Source of the DNA: Toxorhynchites rutilus septentrionalis
Taxonomy: Eukaryota > Arthropoda > Insecta > Diptera > Culicidae
NCBI RefSeq assembly: GCF_029784135.1
Contig: NC_073746.1
Coordinates: forward strand, 180,669,788 to 180,733,787
Direction: 5' to 3'
Length of the DNA: 64,000 nt
Both the position numbers and the translations under genes were made by a program. Positions 44,293 through 55,440 of this stretch are shown in pieces. Under the pieces are notes generated by a model. The model did no database searches, was not told the origin of the DNA, and saw nothing but the letters and a program-made list of their open reading frames with translations. Every line of letters starts with the position of its first letter. Position 1 is the stretch's first letter.

Positions 44293-46436
44293 TCATGCTG
44301 CATTGTCGTTAGAGTACAACTTTGCTGCTACTTCATTCTCGGATACAGGTACAAAAGAATGATACTTTTGGGTACCTGGAATTTGTTTGGTGCTATCATA
44401 CATGCTACTCAACTCCTCCACACCCTGATCATATTCTTCTTGTGACATATATGAAAATGACAATTTTGTAAGATAGTCTTCTTTTCGCTTGCTAGCCCAG
44501 TCAAATAACGTTTCTGCACTCGTAATCGGATGTTAATACTGCCTAGCCAAACTAGCTCTTGTTGCCATCCGTTTTAATGTACCACCAATTGCATCACAAG
44601 GTCCTTTGCCGTGTGATGTTGCAAAAAAATGCCATTCAGCGTCAATGTCGTATTTCGATTTAAACTGACATAAACTCGCAAATTTTTTCCTATTTTTATA
44701 CTGGGATGAAGCACCATCCGACATGAATTTTATTCTTTTTCCCTGCATTTGTTGTTTCAAAAAGGTTTCCAATTTAGAAATAAATACTTGCACAGCTATT
44801 GTGTCATGACTTAAAACTTCAGGTATAACTACAAAGCTTAAATTTGCTAGAGAACCTTTTTCATCTCTATAATAAACAACGAATGGATGAATTGTTGCTT
44901 GATCATTGTTCCAGTGATGACTTTGAATTTCATCTTGAAGCACAAATGAATAATTTTCGGAAAAATCGCAAATCACAACAACCTCATTTTCTTGCAAATT
45001 AGCTTTTATATTGTTAAGAAATGTGGACTGTTGTGTTTTAATGTAATCATGAGTAAGTAATTTTTCTATTTTTTCGCAAAAATACGATACAAATTCTTCC
45101 ACCGGTTTTACAAGAGTTTCTATGTCGCATCGATCAGTAGAAATCCATTGTGCATAAGTGATTTCAATTAAATTGCGTTCCTTGCGTTCCTCATCTAGAA
45201 ACCAGTTTCCAGACTCGTCCATTGTTGGGCATTTTTTACATTCACGAAGGTAACAGTATTTTAATCTATTTGATATGTTACATAGTATTTTTTCCATTTA
45301 TTCTTTGCATTCAATGTTAAAGGAATATTTCTTGAGACTATGAAGCATAAGATTTACATTTTCATGGAATGTACAAACACAAACGTTATGATTTCCTGAA
45401 CTACACAGCAATTTGCAATGCTTCGGATGCATTGATGCAAAAGAGCTAAAGCCAATTTTGTAATTTGGATTAAGTTCCTTAAATCTGTTGAAAGTTTCCC
45501 GTAATGATGTTATTAATAACCTTTTTCAACACATCCAACGCTTCCCATCTTCGGCTACAGAAACATAGTCTCTTTCTCCAGATAATGATCGACTGATATC
45601 GTCGTCATTATAAAATTCCGAAACATGATTTTTAACATCTTCACTTAAACTTGGTCCATATTTGCTATGTGGTGTCGACAATACACCTTTTTCATTTGCC
45701 AGTTTTTTGGCTTGAATTGCCATATATTTATTAACGCCAAATTCTTCATCCATTTTTTGCACGGACCAACCTTAGGCAAAACTGTTGAAATTCTAACTTT
45801 TTCTGATCTTGTTGTCTCTGTGTGGTCAAATTTCTCTTTGAGCTGATTGATAATCTCATCAAACTCTTTTGCCTTTTGTTTAAAGTTCGACTCTTCGTCT
45901 TCTTCATGTGAAAAGGAAAATAGATTTCTTTTAATACCTTTAGAAATTTCTTTGAATTTTTGTTCGGGGTAACTAGCATGTCCAAGTCTTTTCGTCATTA
46001 TTGGTGAAACGTTAATACCGGCAATTCCCTTGTTGAATAGCTCAATGTTGTACGCTCGGGAATACTCTGGTATATTGCTGTTTTGGGAAACTTGCGAAGA
46101 TGCTGAAACTACTGAAACTATTGATGGTACTTCTTCTAAAGTATTTCCTACTGCTGTATTGATCTACTCCTCAGTATTACACTGCTTTGGTTTGGAAGAG
46201 TATACAGATAAACGGCATGATCCGCAAATTTTTAAAGATGTATCTAAAAGGATATTGCATCCCATTGACTTAAGTTTCTTAATCATTGACATGGTTAAGA
46301 AACGTTTTTCAGATGAACATTTCTTACCGTTTTTTGGAAACAGTCTACAACACGAAAACAAAATTTTTGTAGTCCAATGTGGTATACTGTTATTCACTCT
46401 ATAAGGAAGATTGTTCGACTGATGAACGATGTTTGA
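44293..46436 (-). pseudogene. Decayed DDE/D-like transposase of the long-TIR transposon
   Basis: Joined in order on the minus strand, blocks cover about 700 codons. The N-terminal part has Cys-rich CSSEKRFLTMSMIKK and LKICGSCRLSVYS, perhaps zinc-binding. An acidic linker region follows (KEISKGIKRNLFSFSHEEDE), then KYGPSLSEDVKNHVSEF. Next come HPKHCKLLCSSGNHNVCVCT and FHENVNLM, then LRECKKCPTMDESGNW. The core reads VVICDFSENYSFVLQDEIQS, HHWNNDQATIHPFVVYY, RIKFMSDGASSQYKNRKKFA, WHFFATSHGKGPCDAIGG and TLKRMATRASL. The conserved Asp in CDFSENY, Asp in MSDGASSQYK and acidic residues near the HGKGPCDAIGG block are candidate catalytic positions. Lesions: stops at 46164-46166, about 45527, 45298-45300 and 44533-44535, and a frameshift near 45765. 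I recall this architecture from cc8L18.2-like proteins of cnidarians and arthropods; Sola or a related superfamily is possible. The family name is uncertain. Confidence 0.8.
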
Positions 46437-46469
46437 ATATGAGTAACTTTATATACATTATAGAGGTAC

Positions 46470-46570
46470 CTTAAAGGTACCTGACTTTATATACCTGTAC
46501 AGAGGTAGCTTAAAGATACCTGACTTTATATACCTATACAGAGGTAGCTTAGAGATACCTGACTTCAGGT
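46470..46570. repeat. Short tandem repeat inside the transposon
   Basis: The phrase TACCTGACTTTATATACCT and AGAGGTA-CTTA-AG recurs about three times with a period near 43-44 bases, just inside the right arm. It could be a subterminal binding array or a simple slippage repeat. Confidence 0.7.
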
Positions 46571-47566
46571 ATAATCTAGGCATAACGTGAACAAGTTAAT
46601 TATATTTGTACCCATAACGTCCGGTTGAATCAACAAGGTGTATTTGTTGTTGGGATTTTAATTCTACTGTTCGTGTTTTGATTGTGTAACACTAATAATA
46701 TGTTAAAAGTTTGTATTAAGATAAAAAAAGATTTTTTAATATCGCTACGTTTTGTGTTAACCCACATGTCTTCAAATGTTTTTCAACGTAACTCCTAAAC
46801 ATATATTTTTATCATTATGATGTATTTGGAAAAGTTGTTGGAAATTATAAGCAAATTCATAAAATTTCATGAACATGACGGTATAACACGACAAACATAT
46901 TAAAAGGGAATATTTACTATAAAAAAGACAATGAATTAAAAATATTTTTTAAAATATCTCGATAAAGGCTACATTTAGAAGGAGATTTATAATGAGGTTT
47001 TTTGTTTTAAATCACATCAGAAATCATAAATTGTGGCTAAAAATGATTGTTAACATACAAAAATTCGAAATTTCGGAAATTCATAAAAATTCGATGTTCC
47101 ACAAAGTTCGTCAGTAATAGTTTTACCATCTTGGACCCATTTTTTTAATTTTCTACATGACTTATATTTTATATGAAAAAAATTTAAAAAAATTAAAAAA
47201 TATGAATTTTGGATATTGCAAATTAAAGTTTTTTCTTGTAAATAAAAAAAAGAGTACTAATTTTTTTTCTCAGTGTATATTTTTTTCATGTACATCAATA
47301 CGCTATAACTCTTTCTAAGACACTATTTCGGTACGACTCATAGTTTTTTAGATATAAATTATCAAAGAATTCTCCTACTAAAATCGATATGCCCTTTTCA
47401 AAAGTTACGCTTGAGTCAAAAGATTCCCAATTGCTGTGGAAAACTGATATTTCCTCCCACCCAAACGGAATACAAACTTTCATTCGAATCAAAAATACAT
47501 GTTTTTAAAATCTTCATTTTTTGGACGATTTCATTTGGAATTGCACAATGGTATCATGTAATTTTG

Positions 47567-48185
47567 TGCTCACATTCATTCCATAAAGTAAGTTTGTCAA
47601 GATGAAATTGATGTTAATTTTTAATTTTTTTTCGACCTTTCTTTGTTTTTTTATGTTTCGCCTGTCCAAAATTGTGTTCGCCCGAGTGTAAAACTAGTCT
47701 TCAGAACGTGGATAGTTATTGTGCTCCACACCATGTGTACATCTTTCCAACCGACTTCCTATGTATCTCCGGGAACTCAAAAATAATGAGTGATTATAAA
47801 ACTGAGGAAAACAAAACAAACCCAAATACGAAAAAGTCTCAATCAACCTCTAATCAGCTTTTCATCTGAATATTGTTATGGCAAACTGTGACAACAATTT
47901 CCATCATCTCAACCAGCCATACTGAGCTGCGGCCCATCTGGTGTTACTATATTTGAAACTTTTTTGTATGTATAAAAATAAAGAAATCATAAGAAATAAT
48001 TAAATAAAAATAATAAACTAAAACTAAAAAATATTTTTTTATGGCGGACTACATCTTTTAGAAATTGTGCCCAATCCGAAAACAAGACACGTTTTTATGA
48101 AATAGAAATAGCAAATATAGCGTTCGTTCTACGGATCATGTGGATATAGAAAATATTGTAAGAAGCTCCTGCTGTTTTCAATTTA
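47567..48185. other. AT-rich DNA, nothing recognised
   Basis: No gene. A (TAAAAATAA)-rich stretch lies at 47980-48030. Confidence 0.35.
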
Positions 48186-48189
48186 TCCA

Positions 48190-48526
48190 GTACTAGCTGA
48201 CCCGGCAAACTTCGTCTCGTCCAAAATTTGTTTTTTGTTATCAATACCTTCAAACATTCACGTTTTCTTACTAAGCGCAAGTTCATGAGTCCAATCGCAG
48301 TACTGTTCATTGATTCATCTTCTAATCGAACCCCTTGAATTTACCTTTTGCTATAAAATTCCTAGTTCTACCAAAACTCATTATTATAATATCAGATTAT
48401 TTTCAGCCACTTGCAAAAAACATGTTTCTCCGTTACCTCCGAATAAAAAAAGACCCCTCCGCTCTTCTCCCCTTAGAGAGGGGCGAGGAGTGTCTATTCA
48501 CCATAGAAACGCTAAAATCTTCACAT
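48190..48526 (+). repeat. Minisatellite-bearing repeat interrupted by the foldback element
   Basis: It opens with CTAGCTGACCCGGCAAACTT, a phrase I recall as widespread in insect repeats. It ends with a partial minisatellite unit (CCCCTTAGAGAGGGGCGAGG, AGTGTCT, CACCATAGAAACG, AAAATCTTCACATGCC). The same unit resumes at 53.33 kb. The break at CACATGCC, where other units read CATGCCAAATTTGGTT, marks where the foldback element appears to have entered. Confidence 0.6.
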
Positions 48527-50806
48527 GCCAAAGGGCCTGGCCGGGTAAGGGAGTAAAAAGTGCCTCCAAACCACATCACCGGCTGTATGGCAATTATTGT
48601 ATAGGATATTAAATGAGAAATGTTGGCGGTTTATTTGAACCCCTATTTGGTTTGATCTAGGATCTATAGTGAAAAACGTACTTTTTTGTTTATTTCACGC
48701 CATCCTCAAAAGCTTCGAGATAAAAATTTGAAAAATTGAAAAAAAAAAATTTTATCGAAAATTGAAGTACTAAAAAACATATTTGAATTTTTTTTTGGAA
48801 TTTAGAGATTCAGTACTACTCTAGTTCACATTTAAATGTGTTCCTACGGCTTTTCTAGATATGTGTGTTTTTTTCAGATTTTTTTCAGTGTTTTTCAGTT
48901 ATATTTCCAAAGGGTCTAGCTGGGTAAGGGAGTAAAAAGTGCCTACAAACCAAATCATCAGCTGTATGGAAAATTTTGTATAGAGTACTAAATAACACAT
49001 TTTGGCAGTAGTACCATATATTTGAATCCTTATATGGTACACCATAGGATTTGTGCTGAAAAATGCACCTTCTCGTTTTTTTCACGCCATTCTCAATAGC
49101 TTTGAGACAAAAATATGGAAAAAATACTGAAATACTTACTAAGGTGTATCGATCAATATCTTCAAACATTGTTTTCATCAAAAAATGTTATTATAAAAGA
49201 AATTAAATATGCGATATAAAAAATTTTTATACATTTTCTGGTATTTCGAAATTTTGAAAAAATTATAACTTTGAGACCCGCTTCTGTTCTAATTTTTATT
49301 TAAATGCGTTCGTATGTGTCTTTTTTTCTACATGTGGTGCAATTTTTTCCTGAATGTTTAAGAGCATGGCGAGACACAAACATAATTTTCTTTATCGTCT
49401 GCATTATTATTTTTATTTTCTTGAAATCAGTTATGTATTCGTGGTTTTCAATTGTTAGATTAAAATAAAAAAATAATAATAATTTGGATGTTTTTAAGTG
49501 TTTTTCTCATTAATCCGAATGATCTTTCTACAAGGACTTTATTTTCTCTCACAGAGCTCTATCGTACTGCTGATTCCTATGAATTTGGTAAACCATCTAT
49601 ATCCGATGTAAAGATAATCTCATATATTTCAAGATATGAGAAAAAAATCTTTGTACAGCGCAATGCTCTAAATATACCGACAAAATTTAGACATATAAAA
49701 AAACAAAATTTAAATAAATATCAGAGTAGTACTGGGACTCTAAAAAATGCCCAAAGGCCAGAAAAATATTTTTCTTCGCGCAATCCTCTTAAAACCTCAA
49801 GAAAAAATTACGCTACATGTGAAAAAAACAACACATACGAATGCGTTCAAATAAAAATTAGAGCAAAAGTGGGTCTCAAAGTAATATTTCTTTCAAAATT
49901 TCGAAATGCCTGAAAATATATATTTTTTTTTCTACCGCGAAAAACTCTCTAAACATTCTGAAATAATCACATATACCTAAAATTTACGTAGGAAGAAATT
50001 TGAATACAAACTAGAGTAGTACTGAATATCAGAATAAAAAAAATTAAATTTAATTTAAAATTAAAATAAAAATAAATTTAATTTTTTTTAATATTTGATT
50101 TTTTGATGAAGAGATTGTGAAAATAAAAATATTGAAAATATTGATCGATACACCTTAGTAAGATGCACTTTCAGTATTTTTTTTACATATTTTTGTCTCA
50201 AAGCTATTGAGAATGGCGTGAAAAAAACGAGAAAGTGCATTTATCACCATAGACCCTATGGTGTACCATATAAGGACTCAAATATATGGTACTACTGCCA
50301 AAATGTTTTATTCAGTACTCTATACAATATTTTCCATACAGTTGGTGATTTGGTTTGAAGGCACTTTTCACTCCCTTACCCAGCTAGATCCTTTGGAAAT
50401 ATAAAAAAAAAATTTTTGTACCGCGCAACACTGAAAAAAATCACACATAGCTAGAAAAGCCGTAGGAACACATTGAAATATGAATTAGAGTAGTAATGAA
50501 TCTCTAAATCCCAAAAAAAAATTTCAAAATTTCAATATTTTTTTTAGTACTTCAATTTTTGATGAATTTTTTTTTGATAATTTTTCTTGATACACCATAG
50601 TAAGATGCACATTCAGTAAGCTTTTGAGGATGGCGTGAAATAAACGAAAAAGTACGTTTTTCACTATAGATCCTACGTCAAACCACATGGGGGTTCAAGT
50701 AAACCGCCAAAATTTATTATTTAATATCCTATACAATATTTGCCATACAGCTGGTGATTTGGTTTGGGGGCACTTTTTACTCGCTTACCCGGCCAGCCCC
50801 TTTGGC
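48527..50806. mobile_element. Long-armed foldback element, copy 1
   Basis: The outer ends GCCAAAGGGCCTGGCCGGG (48527) and CCCGGCCAGCCCCTTTGGC (to 50806) are inverted. Matching blocks then proceed inward: AGTAAAAAGTGCC, CACGCCATCCTCAAAAGCTT, GTAGTACCATATATTTGA, ATATGGTACACCATAGG, TCACGCCATTCTCAATAGCTTTGAGAC and AATGCGTTCGTATGTG. The left arm runs to about 49355 and the right arm starts at about 49805, leaving a loop of about 450 bp. Within each arm the module AGTGCC...GGCGTGAAA occurs twice, so the arms are themselves built of repeats. Reading frames in the loop (such as 49488-49913) show no known domain and are probably chance. A mobilising enzyme is not encoded. Confidence 0.85.
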
Positions 50807-50929
50807 TCCATTGCGCAATGCGCAAACGTTTCCTATTTATGCTTTCGATTCCGGTTGACATCTTTTCGGACACATGTGTTATGTGTTTTACTACAATTCG
50901 CCTGACCACGCATAATAATAGAATTTAGG
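48664..50929 (+). repeat. 2,266-bp tandem duplication, unit 1
   Basis: This unit begins inside the left arm (CTATAGTGAAAAACGTAC) and ends 123 bp past the right end of the foldback element (CATAATAATAGAATTTAGG). It is followed directly by unit 2. By eye the only difference I find is the T run after ATTTGAA (9 here, 10 in unit 2). Confidence 0.95.
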
Positions 50930-53196
50930 CTATAGTGAAAAACGTACTTTTTTGTTTATTTCACGCCATCCTCAAAAGCTTCGAGATAAAAATTTGAAAA
51001 ATTGAAAAAAAAAAATTTTATCGAAAATTGAAGTACTAAAAAACATATTTGAATTTTTTTTTTGGAATTTAGAGATTCAGTACTACTCTAGTTCACATTT
51101 AAATGTGTTCCTACGGCTTTTCTAGATATGTGTGTTTTTTTCAGATTTTTTTCAGTGTTTTTCAGTTATATTTCCAAAGGGTCTAGCTGGGTAAGGGAGT
51201 AAAAAGTGCCTACAAACCAAATCATCAGCTGTATGGAAAATTTTGTATAGAGTACTAAATAACACATTTTGGCAGTAGTACCATATATTTGAATCCTTAT
51301 ATGGTACACCATAGGATTTGTGCTGAAAAATGCACCTTCTCGTTTTTTTCACGCCATTCTCAATAGCTTTGAGACAAAAATATGGAAAAAATACTGAAAT
51401 ACTTACTAAGGTGTATCGATCAATATCTTCAAACATTGTTTTCATCAAAAAATGTTATTATAAAAGAAATTAAATATGCGATATAAAAAATTTTTATACA
51501 TTTTCTGGTATTTCGAAATTTTGAAAAAATTATAACTTTGAGACCCGCTTCTGTTCTAATTTTTATTTAAATGCGTTCGTATGTGTCTTTTTTTCTACAT
51601 GTGGTGCAATTTTTTCCTGAATGTTTAAGAGCATGGCGAGACACAAACATAATTTTCTTTATCGTCTGCATTATTATTTTTATTTTCTTGAAATCAGTTA
51701 TGTATTCGTGGTTTTCAATTGTTAGATTAAAATAAAAAAATAATAATAATTTGGATGTTTTTAAGTGTTTTTCTCATTAATCCGAATGATCTTTCTACAA
51801 GGACTTTATTTTCTCTCACAGAGCTCTATCGTACTGCTGATTCCTATGAATTTGGTAAACCATCTATATCCGATGTAAAGATAATCTCATATATTTCAAG
51901 ATATGAGAAAAAAATCTTTGTACAGCGCAATGCTCTAAATATACCGACAAAATTTAGACATATAAAAAAACAAAATTTAAATAAATATCAGAGTAGTACT
52001 GGGACTCTAAAAAATGCCCAAAGGCCAGAAAAATATTTTTCTTCGCGCAATCCTCTTAAAACCTCAAGAAAAAATTACGCTACATGTGAAAAAAACAACA
52101 CATACGAATGCGTTCAAATAAAAATTAGAGCAAAAGTGGGTCTCAAAGTAATATTTCTTTCAAAATTTCGAAATGCCTGAAAATATATATTTTTTTTTCT
52201 ACCGCGAAAAACTCTCTAAACATTCTGAAATAATCACATATACCTAAAATTTACGTAGGAAGAAATTTGAATACAAACTAGAGTAGTACTGAATATCAGA
52301 ATAAAAAAAATTAAATTTAATTTAAAATTAAAATAAAAATAAATTTAATTTTTTTTAATATTTGATTTTTTGATGAAGAGATTGTGAAAATAAAAATATT
52401 GAAAATATTGATCGATACACCTTAGTAAGATGCACTTTCAGTATTTTTTTTACATATTTTTGTCTCAAAGCTATTGAGAATGGCGTGAAAAAAACGAGAA
52501 AGTGCATTTATCACCATAGACCCTATGGTGTACCATATAAGGACTCAAATATATGGTACTACTGCCAAAATGTTTTATTCAGTACTCTATACAATATTTT
52601 CCATACAGTTGGTGATTTGGTTTGAAGGCACTTTTCACTCCCTTACCCAGCTAGATCCTTTGGAAATATAAAAAAAAAATTTTTGTACCGCGCAACACTG
52701 AAAAAAATCACACATAGCTAGAAAAGCCGTAGGAACACATTGAAATATGAATTAGAGTAGTAATGAATCTCTAAATCCCAAAAAAAAATTTCAAAATTTC
52801 AATATTTTTTTTAGTACTTCAATTTTTGATGAATTTTTTTTTGATAATTTTTCTTGATACACCATAGTAAGATGCACATTCAGTAAGCTTTTGAGGATGG
52901 CGTGAAATAAACGAAAAAGTACGTTTTTCACTATAGATCCTACGTCAAACCACATGGGGGTTCAAGTAAACCGCCAAAATTTATTATTTAATATCCTATA
53001 CAATATTTGCCATACAGCTGGTGATTTGGTTTGGGGGCACTTTTTACTCGCTTACCCGGCCAGCCCCTTTGGCTCCATTGCGCAATGCGCAAACGTTTCC
53101 TATTTATGCTTTCGATTCCGGTTGACATCTTTTCGGACACATGTGTTATGTGTTTTACTACAATTCGCCTGACCACGCATAATAATAGAATTTAGG
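50930..53196 (+). repeat. 2,267-bp tandem duplication, unit 2
   Basis: A second, essentially identical copy that contains all of the foldback element except its outermost 137 bp on the left, plus the same 123 bp of right flank. Near-identity in non-coding AT-rich DNA means either a very recent duplication or an assembly duplication. Confidence 0.95.
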
Positions 53197-53329
53197 TTGT
53201 AGCTAGTTGTAAGAAATAAACGAATTGAATAAAAGGGAGTCTGACCCAGTTGGGCGGACTCAGTATGAACGCGTACGTGAAAGTCTTTTCATATAACCGA
53301 AAGAAACTACTGGGTGTCCACAATTTGCT

Positions 53330-54053
53330 TGATTAGTTTTCGAGTTATGCAGAAATTTGTTTTTCATTTGCATGACAGCCCATCCTAAGAGAGGAGGGAG
53401 GAGTGTCGAACCACCATATAAACATTTATTGCATTCTAAAACCTCAACATGCCAAATTTGGTTTCGTTTGCTTGATTAGTTCTCGAGTTCTGCAGAAATT
53501 TGTGTTTCATTTGTATGGGATATGGCATATGCCAAATTTAGTTCCGTTTGCTTGATTAGTTCTTGAATTATGCGGAAATGTATACTTCATTTGTATGGCA
53601 GTCCATCTCCCCCCTCCCCCCTAAGAGAGACGGGAGGAGTGTCCTACACCATAGAAACGTTTTGTGTCTACTAAAACCTTCGCATGCCAAATTTGGCATT
53701 TTCTTGATTAGTTTTCGAGTTATGCAGAAATTCGTCTTTCATTTGTATGCCTGCTCCCCCTTAGAGAGGGGGAGTGGAGTGTCTAACCACTGTGAAAACA
53801 TTTAATGCTCCCTAAAACCTCCATATACCTAATTTGGTTTCGTTTGCTTGATTAATTCTCGTGTAATGCAGAAATTTGTGGTTCATTTGTATGGCAGCCC
53901 CCCTAAGAGAGGGAGGAGGAGTATCTAACCACCATATAAACATTTATTGCATTCTAAAACCTCAACATGCCAAATTTGGTTTCGTTTGCTTGATTAATTA
54001 TCGAGTAATGCAGACATTTGTGTTTCATTTGTATGGTAGCCAGGTAGCCAGGT
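53330..54053 (+). repeat. About 160-bp minisatellite, about 4-5 units
   Basis: Unit order: TTTGCTTGATTAGTTCTCGA, GTTATGCAGAAATTTGTGTT, TCATTTGTATGGCAGCC, CCCCTAAGAGAGGGAGGAGG, AGTGTCTAACCACCATATAA, ACATTTATTGCATTCTAAAA and CCTCAACATGCCAAATTTGG. Units differ by 5-20 per cent and some are partial (153-165 bp). Related partial units lie at 48430-48526 and 58490-58625. I know this array type from mosquito genomes; it has no coding role. Confidence 0.85.
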
Positions 54054-54137
54054 CCCACTCTAACTAGCAGACAGCTGTCTCTCTCAATGCTGTGCTAAAA
54101 CAGCTGTTTTGCTCGATACAAAGGAAAATGGACAATA
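54054..54137. repeat. Hairpin-rich right edge
   Basis: CTAGCAGACAGCTGTCTCTC and TGCTAAAACAGCTGTTTTGC contain CAGCTG palindromes (AAAACAGCTGTTTT is perfect). The 54138 repeat follows. Confidence 0.5.
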
Positions 54138-54303
54138 GATATCGCACACAGTGATGCAATTTTGTTCGGTGGAGGCACCGTGTCGATTTTCATGCCGTCT
54201 ATTGGATAGAGCTTCTATATTTTTGCGTCACACCATTTCTGCGTTTATACTGGAGTGTAAGTTTAATATTTCGGAATCGAGCGCGTTACATTTGAAGTGC
54301 AAG
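54138..54303 (+). repeat. Dispersed repeat, copy 2 (paralogue at 39.5 kb)
   Basis: GATATCGCACACAGTGATGC, AATTTTGTTCGGTGGAGGCA, TATACTGGAGTGTAAGTTTA and GAGCGCGTTACATTTGAA parallel 39507-39671, in the same orientation. Confidence 0.8.
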
Positions 54304-54321
54304 TATTGAAGTAGTAATTCC

Positions 54322-55165
54322 CCTTTGCAGGCTCAGAGAAGTGGCATGACAATCACTTCAGAAAGATAAAAAATTTGAACATTGATCATGTAGGAGATAA
54401 TAGAAGATGTACCAGGAAAGCCCACATCATGACTTCCAGCAGCATCGGCCCATTCAAAAAAATTTTTTTATACTTTTGATAATTTCGATATAGTTGTCCT
54501 AAAGAATTATTTCGATGATTTCTAAAACAATATCCGAAACAAGAAGCAAATTGATTTCTATGATTTGTTCGTCGGCGGAGATCTTGTGTGAATTTATGGG
54601 TGTTTTGGGCTCATTTGTGACTTTTTCCGATCGTTCATTCAGTTTTCGCGAATTCTTTCATTCTTTCCTGGTTGATCTATTGCTGCAAGCTCAGTGAATC
54701 GATTTTTGCAATGTGGGCGATAATTGTATATTCTCCGATGCAATTTGAATATGCAGCGTATGTGGAATATATAAAATAAGTGATAATCTTCCAATGAAAA
54801 GAGTCAATGCTGATTTCTCTCAGGTGCATTTTGAGGGAATTTTGTTTGTGTCCGATGGAAATAATAATAGGTTAACTAAAAAGGATGCTGTGTCTGCATT
54901 TTAAACAGGCAGTGATCACGATTCGGATGAAGATGAGAATTATACTACCAGTCTCTCGTCATCTTTGCCATGATATTCCTGCCCATCACTTATGACCATT
55001 CATATGCAAATTTTATATTTGACGTGCAGGTCGTCAATCAAGGCAATAGTATCACTGAAGATCCAATCGAATTGACTGATAGTGAAGGTGAACCAATTAG
55101 TCTTGTCCACAAAACTAAAAGGGTCAAGATTCTTTCTCCCCAGTATTTGATAAACTCTTTCTGAA
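54322..55165 (+). pseudogene. Cluster of coding-like blocks with splice-like borders
   Basis: Several short plus-strand frames look protein-like and most follow an acceptor-like CAG. After CCCTTTGCAG (54331) comes SEKWHDNHFRKIKNLNIDHV. Near 54525-54590 comes RNKKQIDFYDLFVGGDLV. After CTCTCAG (about 54823) comes VHFEGILFVSDGNNNRLTKK. After TTAAACAG (54910) comes SDHDSDEDENYTTSLSSSLP. After ACGTGCAG (55030) comes VVNQGNSITEDPIELTDSEG, ending at a stop near 55164. PIELTDSE looks like a SUMO-interaction motif. DFYDLF recalls the piggyBac opening, but the block order does not fit that family. No continuous gene can be built without guesses, so this is either a decayed multi-exon gene or a transposon ORF. 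Unrecognised. Confidence 0.35.
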
Positions 55166-55346
55166 AAGAACTGGATTTGATTTGCTGAAAACACTATCTT
55201 GTTTTCTCTCGTGTTGTGCGTTATGTGTGGCGATGGTAGTTTTTTTCGAAGATGCTGCTGATTTCTATGGCTTCGGCGTTTTCGGCTTGCATGCAGCGAT
55301 TTTTGAGAATTAGTTTGACTTTTATTTTCGGGCAGTCATGCCAGCA

Positions 55347-55440
55347 GTAGCAGCAGCTTTCTTCTTGCTGGTTGCCTTCTTCACAGCAGCAAGTTTTGGT
55401 GTTTTTTTCCAGTGGTAACTGTTCCAAAATGATCTAATCG
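55347..55440 (-). pseudogene. Histone H1-like tail fragment
   Basis: A minus-strand frame reads EKTPKLAAVKKATSKKKAAA, continues TAGMTARK and meets a stop near 55347. Lys/Ala/Pro-rich sequence with KKAT and KKKAAA is typical of the DNA-binding C-terminal tail of linker histone H1. There is no globular winged-helix domain and no in-frame Met. The fragment lies directly downstream of a TATA-bearing segment, so it could be an H1 gene whose middle was deleted, caught in a dispersed repeat. Chance low complexity is the alternative. Confidence 0.35.

Larger units (their letters stand above)
43288..47566 (-). mobile_element. DNA transposon with about 0.8-kb terminal inverted repeats
   Basis: The arms (about 43288-44105 and 46695-47566) are imperfect reverse complements over most of their length. 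Matching blocks from outside in: GCAATTCCAAATGAAATCG, GAAAGTTTGTATTCCGTTT, TTTTCCACAGCAATTGGGA, GACTCAAGCGTAACTTTTGA, TATACACTGAGAAAAAAA, GAAGGAGATTTATAATGAGG (reverse sense), CATGACGGTATAACACG and AACGTAACTCCTAAACATAT. A decayed transposase lies between them on the minus strand. Exact ends and TSD are not clear because the outermost bases have diverged. The total of about 4.3 kb with such long arms is unusual. Confidence 0.85.

Noticed and set aside
48885..49181. A 98-codon gene on the minus strand of the foldback arm
   Set aside because: It lies wholly in the left inverted-repeat arm and is duplicated with it; no domain or start context.
49488..49913. A 141-codon gene in the foldback loop, seen twice
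   Set aside because: It repeats only because of the tandem duplication. It is Lys/Asn/Phe-rich AT-driven sequence without a domain, and part of it lies in the right arm of the inverted repeat.
53330..54053. A CRISPR array
   Set aside because: Units are about 160 bp, variable and contiguous without unique spacers; this is a eukaryotic minisatellite.
54525..54590. A piggyBac transposase start (DFYDLF)
   Set aside because: Only six residues resemble the family, the acidic block follows it where it should precede it, and no catalytic domain is found.
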